A stretch of DNA of 11,333 nucleotides from Asterionellopsis glacialis (Eukaryota > Bacillariophyta > Plagiogrammaphyceae > Rhaphoneidales > Asterionellopsidaceae), in assembly GCA_014885115.2 (NCBI GenBank), contig WKLE02006343.1, positions 1-11,333 on the forward strand, read 5' to 3'. Both the position numbers and the translations under genes were made by a program. The notes beneath the pieces are model-generated. The model made no database searches. It was not told where the DNA came from and was given only the letters and a program-made list of their open reading frames with translations. Below are positions 10,101-11,333 of the stretch, one piece after another (position 1 is the stretch's first letter; every line of letters starts with the position of its first letter).

Positions 10101-10825
10101 TGGATTCGTACCAATGCAATTCCACTTTTGATCGTGAAGCGATTCAGCTTAGTCAGGGTAGTCAATTATTTATCTGTATTGAAACTAATTCAACACAGGC
10201 TGTGTTCGACCGCGTTTTGTCTTTCAAGCTCAACCAGACAGATGGTCCCACTTCCGACCCAATCGCACCTGAATCAGGTGCGAATAGCTTGACGGCTGTG
10301 ACTATGGCAAATGACAACAAGAAAATCATCATCCGCACCATGGTGGTTTCGAAATTTTTCAGCATTGGTAATTCGAATTCGATAGCTGCTTCTGGTGAAG
10401 TGTTGTTTAAATTTGCCGATAGCGTTCCTAATCGTCGCCATCTCGCTGTTGTCGGTAGCAAAAATGATGGAGCAGTAACAACACAACAGTATCAGCAACA
10501 CCGTTCTCTCCTAGACCAAGAGGATGACCCAACTATTGCTCAAAACGAAGAAGGCCAGGAAACAAAGGATTTCCGTGTCATTCTTGGTATTGCTGAACGA
10601 TCCGATAACCTAAAGGGTGAAACTATCAAACAGGATGATGGTGACAAGAAGACTACTGCACTTGTGTCATTTGGTCTTGGTGTTCCATGTTCTATTGCGT
10701 TCTTTTTGGCAACTTGGTGGTTTGTGATCAAGAAACGTAGTGAAAAGGAAGCAGATGAAACTGTAGATCTCATGTTAGAAGAGGTGCCGGAGAAATCGGT
10801 GGACTCCTCTCGCAAGATCATCTAG
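1079..10825 (+). CDS. DUF1800-DUF1501 fusion, type I membrane protein, 12 exons, 2,879 residues
   Basis: Exons: 1079-2931, 3039-3718, 3834-4526, 4616-4878, 4980-6158, 6260-6308, 6402-7427, 7521-8401, 8514-8544, 8635-8655, 8755-8866, 8974-10825. They sum to 8,640 bases in one frame and end at TAG 10823-10825. ATG 1079 is the first in-frame ATG after the stop at 971-973 and gives a signal peptide. Domain order: signal peptide (1-36), DUF1800 start (from 147), insertion, DUF1800 core (744-898), second insertion with Cys-rich and carbohydrate-binding-like modules, DUF1800 end (about 1573-1790), DUF1501 (about 1886-2294), Ser/Thr/Asn-rich tail, transmembrane helix (2825-2848), 31-residue cytoplasmic tail. 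DUF1800 and DUF1501 have no settled biochemical function; in bacteria they are typically encoded side by side. I infer a secretory-pathway or cell-surface protein. There is no ASAF-type plastid motif after the signal peptide. Single-gene reading is supported by motifs spanning several splice junctions. Confidence 0.9.
1517..1735 (+). other. DUF1800 domain, N-terminal part
   Basis: Residues 147-160 read DEVARFLERTTFGP, matching the characteristic opening of DUF1800 proteins (ARFL..ATFGPT). The next residues, including a FRKRVNP motif, fit the family's first helices. The domain then breaks off at a long insertion instead of reaching its second motif within about 100 residues. Confidence 0.75.
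1736..3414 (+). other. First insertion within DUF1800, unknown beta-rich region
   Basis: Residues about 220-743 separate the opening DUF1800 motif from the family's core. It begins near CERYSRWRRYAFHWEDL and continues with alternating hydrophobic/polar strands, scattered cysteines and N-glycosylation sequons such as NDT, NMT and NIT. Intron 1 lies inside it. I do not recognise a named domain. The usual DUF1800 protein has no insertion of this size. Confidence 0.55.
2932..3038 (+). other. Intron 1 (107 nt, phase 2)
   Basis: Donor GTGAGT after GAGCT and acceptor CTTCAG before GTCTGTC. Without splicing the frame stops at TGA 2933-2935. Splicing restores Leu-Ser-Val-Tyr-Asp and continues the next long open frame. 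Confidence 0.85.
3415..3996 (+). other. DUF1800 domain, core
   Basis: Residues 744-898 (interrupted by intron 2) carry the family's strongest motifs in order: RQRVAWALSQILVV (764-777), ENYRDILREVAFHSKMAAFL, then PDENFAREFLQLFSIG starting at Pro846, LNEDGTP, and ARAWTGF (892-898). These correspond to the RQRVAFALSEI, NYRDLL..V..HP.M, ENYAREL.QLF..G and ARALTGW signatures. The PDENFARE motif is restored only when intron 2 is removed, which supports the splice sites. Confidence 0.9.
3719..3833 (+). other. Intron 2 (115 nt, phase 1)
   Basis: Donor GTAAGT and acceptor TTTTACAG. Removal joins KLL-H to PDENFARE, a DUF1800 signature. Confidence 0.9.
4527..4615 (+). other. Intron 3 (89 nt, phase 1)
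   Basis: Donor GTAAGT and acceptor AATCCCAG. Splicing joins ANMCG to NPLLASAG; the unspliced frame stops soon after the donor. Confidence 0.85.
4879..4979 (+). other. Intron 4 (101 nt, phase 0)
   Basis: Donor GTAAGT and acceptor ACACATCAG. Splicing joins SSWLWT to RASCSLKALV. Another AG follows two bases later but would shift the frame. Confidence 0.8.
5463..6014 (+). other. Second DUF1800 insertion, part 2: carbohydrate-binding-module-like beta domain
   Basis: Residues about 1325-1508. The segment opens with NLVPFNHDFELGTLDGF and closes with LLLDNIRIEQL (Asp1501), the start and end pattern of jelly-roll galactose-binding-like domains such as CBM4/9 and MAM-type modules (N.dFE.g at the start, hLllDdI.l at the end). 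Several N-glycosylation sequons lie inside. A following Ser/Thr/Gln-rich stretch (about 6015-6080) looks like a linker. Family assignment needs a profile search. Confidence 0.5.
6159..6259 (+). other. Intron 5 (101 nt, phase 0)
   Basis: Donor GTAAGT after GTGAAG and acceptor CCATACAG before GTCGGGAGC. The unspliced frame ends at a stop within the donor region (TAG 6168-6170). Confidence 0.85.
6309..6401 (+). other. Intron 6 (93 nt, phase 1, no in-frame stop)
   Basis: Donor GTACGT and acceptor TCTTCAG. Splicing joins FFDIV to DPEERDAYYE. The length is a multiple of three and its reading has no stop, so retention would add 31 codons. The 49-base exon 6 lies between introns 5 and 6. Confidence 0.7.
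6402..7064 (+). other. DUF1800 domain, C-terminal part
   Basis: Residues 1573 to about 1790. Motifs are HPNTGPFLSRIIMQHLGISN (from His1593) and SNPSPRYI (from Ser1611), equal to the family's HPN.GPFI.RQLI..L..SNPSP.YV. Then come SFFEPDYSPGGQ and a long helical stretch with SPEAQVLSM. It lies some 670 residues after the core half of the domain, so the domain is split by the second insertion. Confidence 0.85.
7428..7520 (+). other. Intron 7 (93 nt, phase 1)
   Basis: Donor GTACGT and T-rich tract ending CTTGACAG. The intron frame contains a TAA near its 3' end. Splicing joins CSVYS to EYEEIR inside DUF1501. Confidence 0.85.
8402..8513 (+). other. Intron 8 (112 nt, phase 0)
   Basis: Donor GTGAGT directly after the SEFGR codons; acceptor CTTTTTTAG. 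Splicing continues SEFGR into TLTPNSGGGT, the expected DUF1501 order. Confidence 0.9.
8545..8634 (+). other. Intron 9 (90 nt, phase 1)
   Basis: Donor GTAAGT and acceptor TTCTGTAG. It splits the Asp codon of the GTDH motif, leaving exon 9 only 31 bases long (8514-8544). Confidence 0.88.
8656..8754 (+). other. Intron 10 (99 nt, phase 1)
   Basis: Donor GTAAGT and pyrimidine-rich acceptor TTTTTCTACAG. It leaves a 21-base exon 10 (8635-8655), and splicing gives DHAWGGNYFVMGGG without a break. Confidence 0.88.
8867..8973 (+). other. Intron 11 (107 nt, phase 2)
   Basis: Donor GTGAGT and acceptor GAGCAG. Splicing at the second AG gives RLIPTTSWD, as in DUF1501 relatives. The first AG three bases earlier would insert one Arg. 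Confidence 0.87.
9068..10657 (+). other. Ectodomain tail with PTESPS segment, N-glycosylation cluster and RXL motifs
   Basis: Residues about 2295-2824. It starts with a Cys-containing region, then a low-complexity Thr/Ser/Asn stretch with overlapping NST sequons at Asn2407, Asn2410 and Asn2414. A PTESPSNAPS segment follows from Pro2455, typical of diatom secreted proteins. A beta-rich region with further sequons comes next. Three RXL motifs are present: RKL (2378-2380), RHL (2751-2753) and RSL (2773-2775). The last two flank a Gln-rich stretch just before the membrane helix. Confidence 0.7.
10658..10822 (+). other. Transmembrane helix and short cytoplasmic tail
   Basis: Residues 2825-2848 are an uninterrupted hydrophobic helix, ending in FFLATWWFVI, followed at once by Lys-Lys-Arg as a stop-transfer signal. 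The last 31 residues are charged, with an acidic patch around DLMLEE. With the N-terminal signal peptide this gives type I topology: nearly all of the protein outside or luminal, a short tail in the cytoplasm. Confidence 0.85.
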
Positions 10826-11333
10826 AAAAGTTTACTGCTCCCTCTTTATTTCCGCATGACATGTTTACTGAGCAACATATAAATATAAATGCATACTTTG
10901 TACATACATAAATTTGGTGTTTCGTATCTATTTATGGTTCTATACGAAAACTTATCATTGGGAGATACCTAACCATAGCGGCTAATTGTTCTGTAATTTG
11001 AAGTACAGTCTTCAACAAAGAAATCTTCTTCTTTTCTATTTTCACAGACAAGCGACCGAAGTATCTCTTGCTGTACTTGTACCTTGATGGACGCTTAGAG
11101 TTATCTCTCTCTACAGTTAGGACTGAGGGCGCGGGACCTTTGGCTGGACAAAAGGATTAAAGGGGGAAAATGGAGATGTAGGTCTACCTGTCCATGGTTG
11201 TTGATGTGTGTGTGTGTGTGATTGAGACGCCAATTTCGAAATTTGAAATGTCGAGAAATCGTAAAAGATGATGCCTTGCTAAAGGTGGCTCTCTAGAGAC
11301 TACTCCGTATTAAATTATTATTTCTTATTTATA
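10826..11333 (+). other. 3' flank, no gene seen
   Basis: After the stop codon the sequence is AT-rich and includes runs such as CATATAAATATAAATGC near 10876-10892 that may lie near the polyadenylation region, though no clear AATAAA signal is present. A 12-base palindrome AATTTCGAAATT lies at 11232-11243. I find no coding frame I can support in these 508 bases. Confidence 0.5.
11205..11220. repeat. (TG)8 microsatellite
   Basis: Eight uninterrupted TG units in the 3' flank. It is probably a simple repeat with no gene function and could vary in length between strains. Confidence 0.9.

Noticed and set aside
11002..11157. 52-codon plus-strand open frame in the 3' flank
   Set aside because: It has no start codon, a low-complexity Phe-rich beginning and no recognisable motif; it may be chance.

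Overview
The window looks like nuclear DNA of a diatom or a close stramenopile relative. One very large gene fills most of it. It is interrupted by eleven short introns of 89-115 bases, all starting GT and ending AG, and every donor reads GTAAGT, GTGAGT or GTACGT. The protein has an ER signal peptide, a short Pro/Thr/Ser segment of the PTESPS type common in diatom secreted proteins, and a C-terminal membrane anchor. No prokaryotic operon structure is visible. The organism call is inference from these traits.

Layout. Positions 1-254 hold an open, protein-like reading frame on the minus strand that runs off the left edge; it may be an exon of a divergently transcribed neighbour. Positions 255-1078 are non-coding and AT-rich. 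They carry a cluster of palindromic copies of TACC(A/T)GGTA, six exact copies including one 18-base perfect palindrome, and are probably the promoter region. Positions 1079-10825 are the large gene on the plus strand. Its twelve exons join without a frame break to 8,640 coding bases, or 2,879 residues. Positions 10826-11333 are 3' flank with no gene, a (TG)8 tract and AT-rich sequence.

The protein, N to C terminus: signal peptide; first part of a DUF1800 domain; a long insertion; the DUF1800 core with its RQRVAWALSQI and PDENFAREF motifs; a second, larger insertion with Cys-rich segments and a carbohydrate-binding-module-like beta domain; the C-terminal part of DUF1800; a complete DUF1501 domain; a Ser/Thr/Asn-rich ectodomain tail with RXL motifs; one transmembrane helix; and a 31-residue acidic/basic cytoplasmic tail. 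In bacteria DUF1800 and DUF1501 are usually made by neighbouring genes. Here both sit in one secretory-pathway membrane protein, in the same order. The biochemical role is unknown. The architecture suggests a cell-surface or secretory-vesicle protein that binds glycans or acts in an extracytoplasmic matrix.
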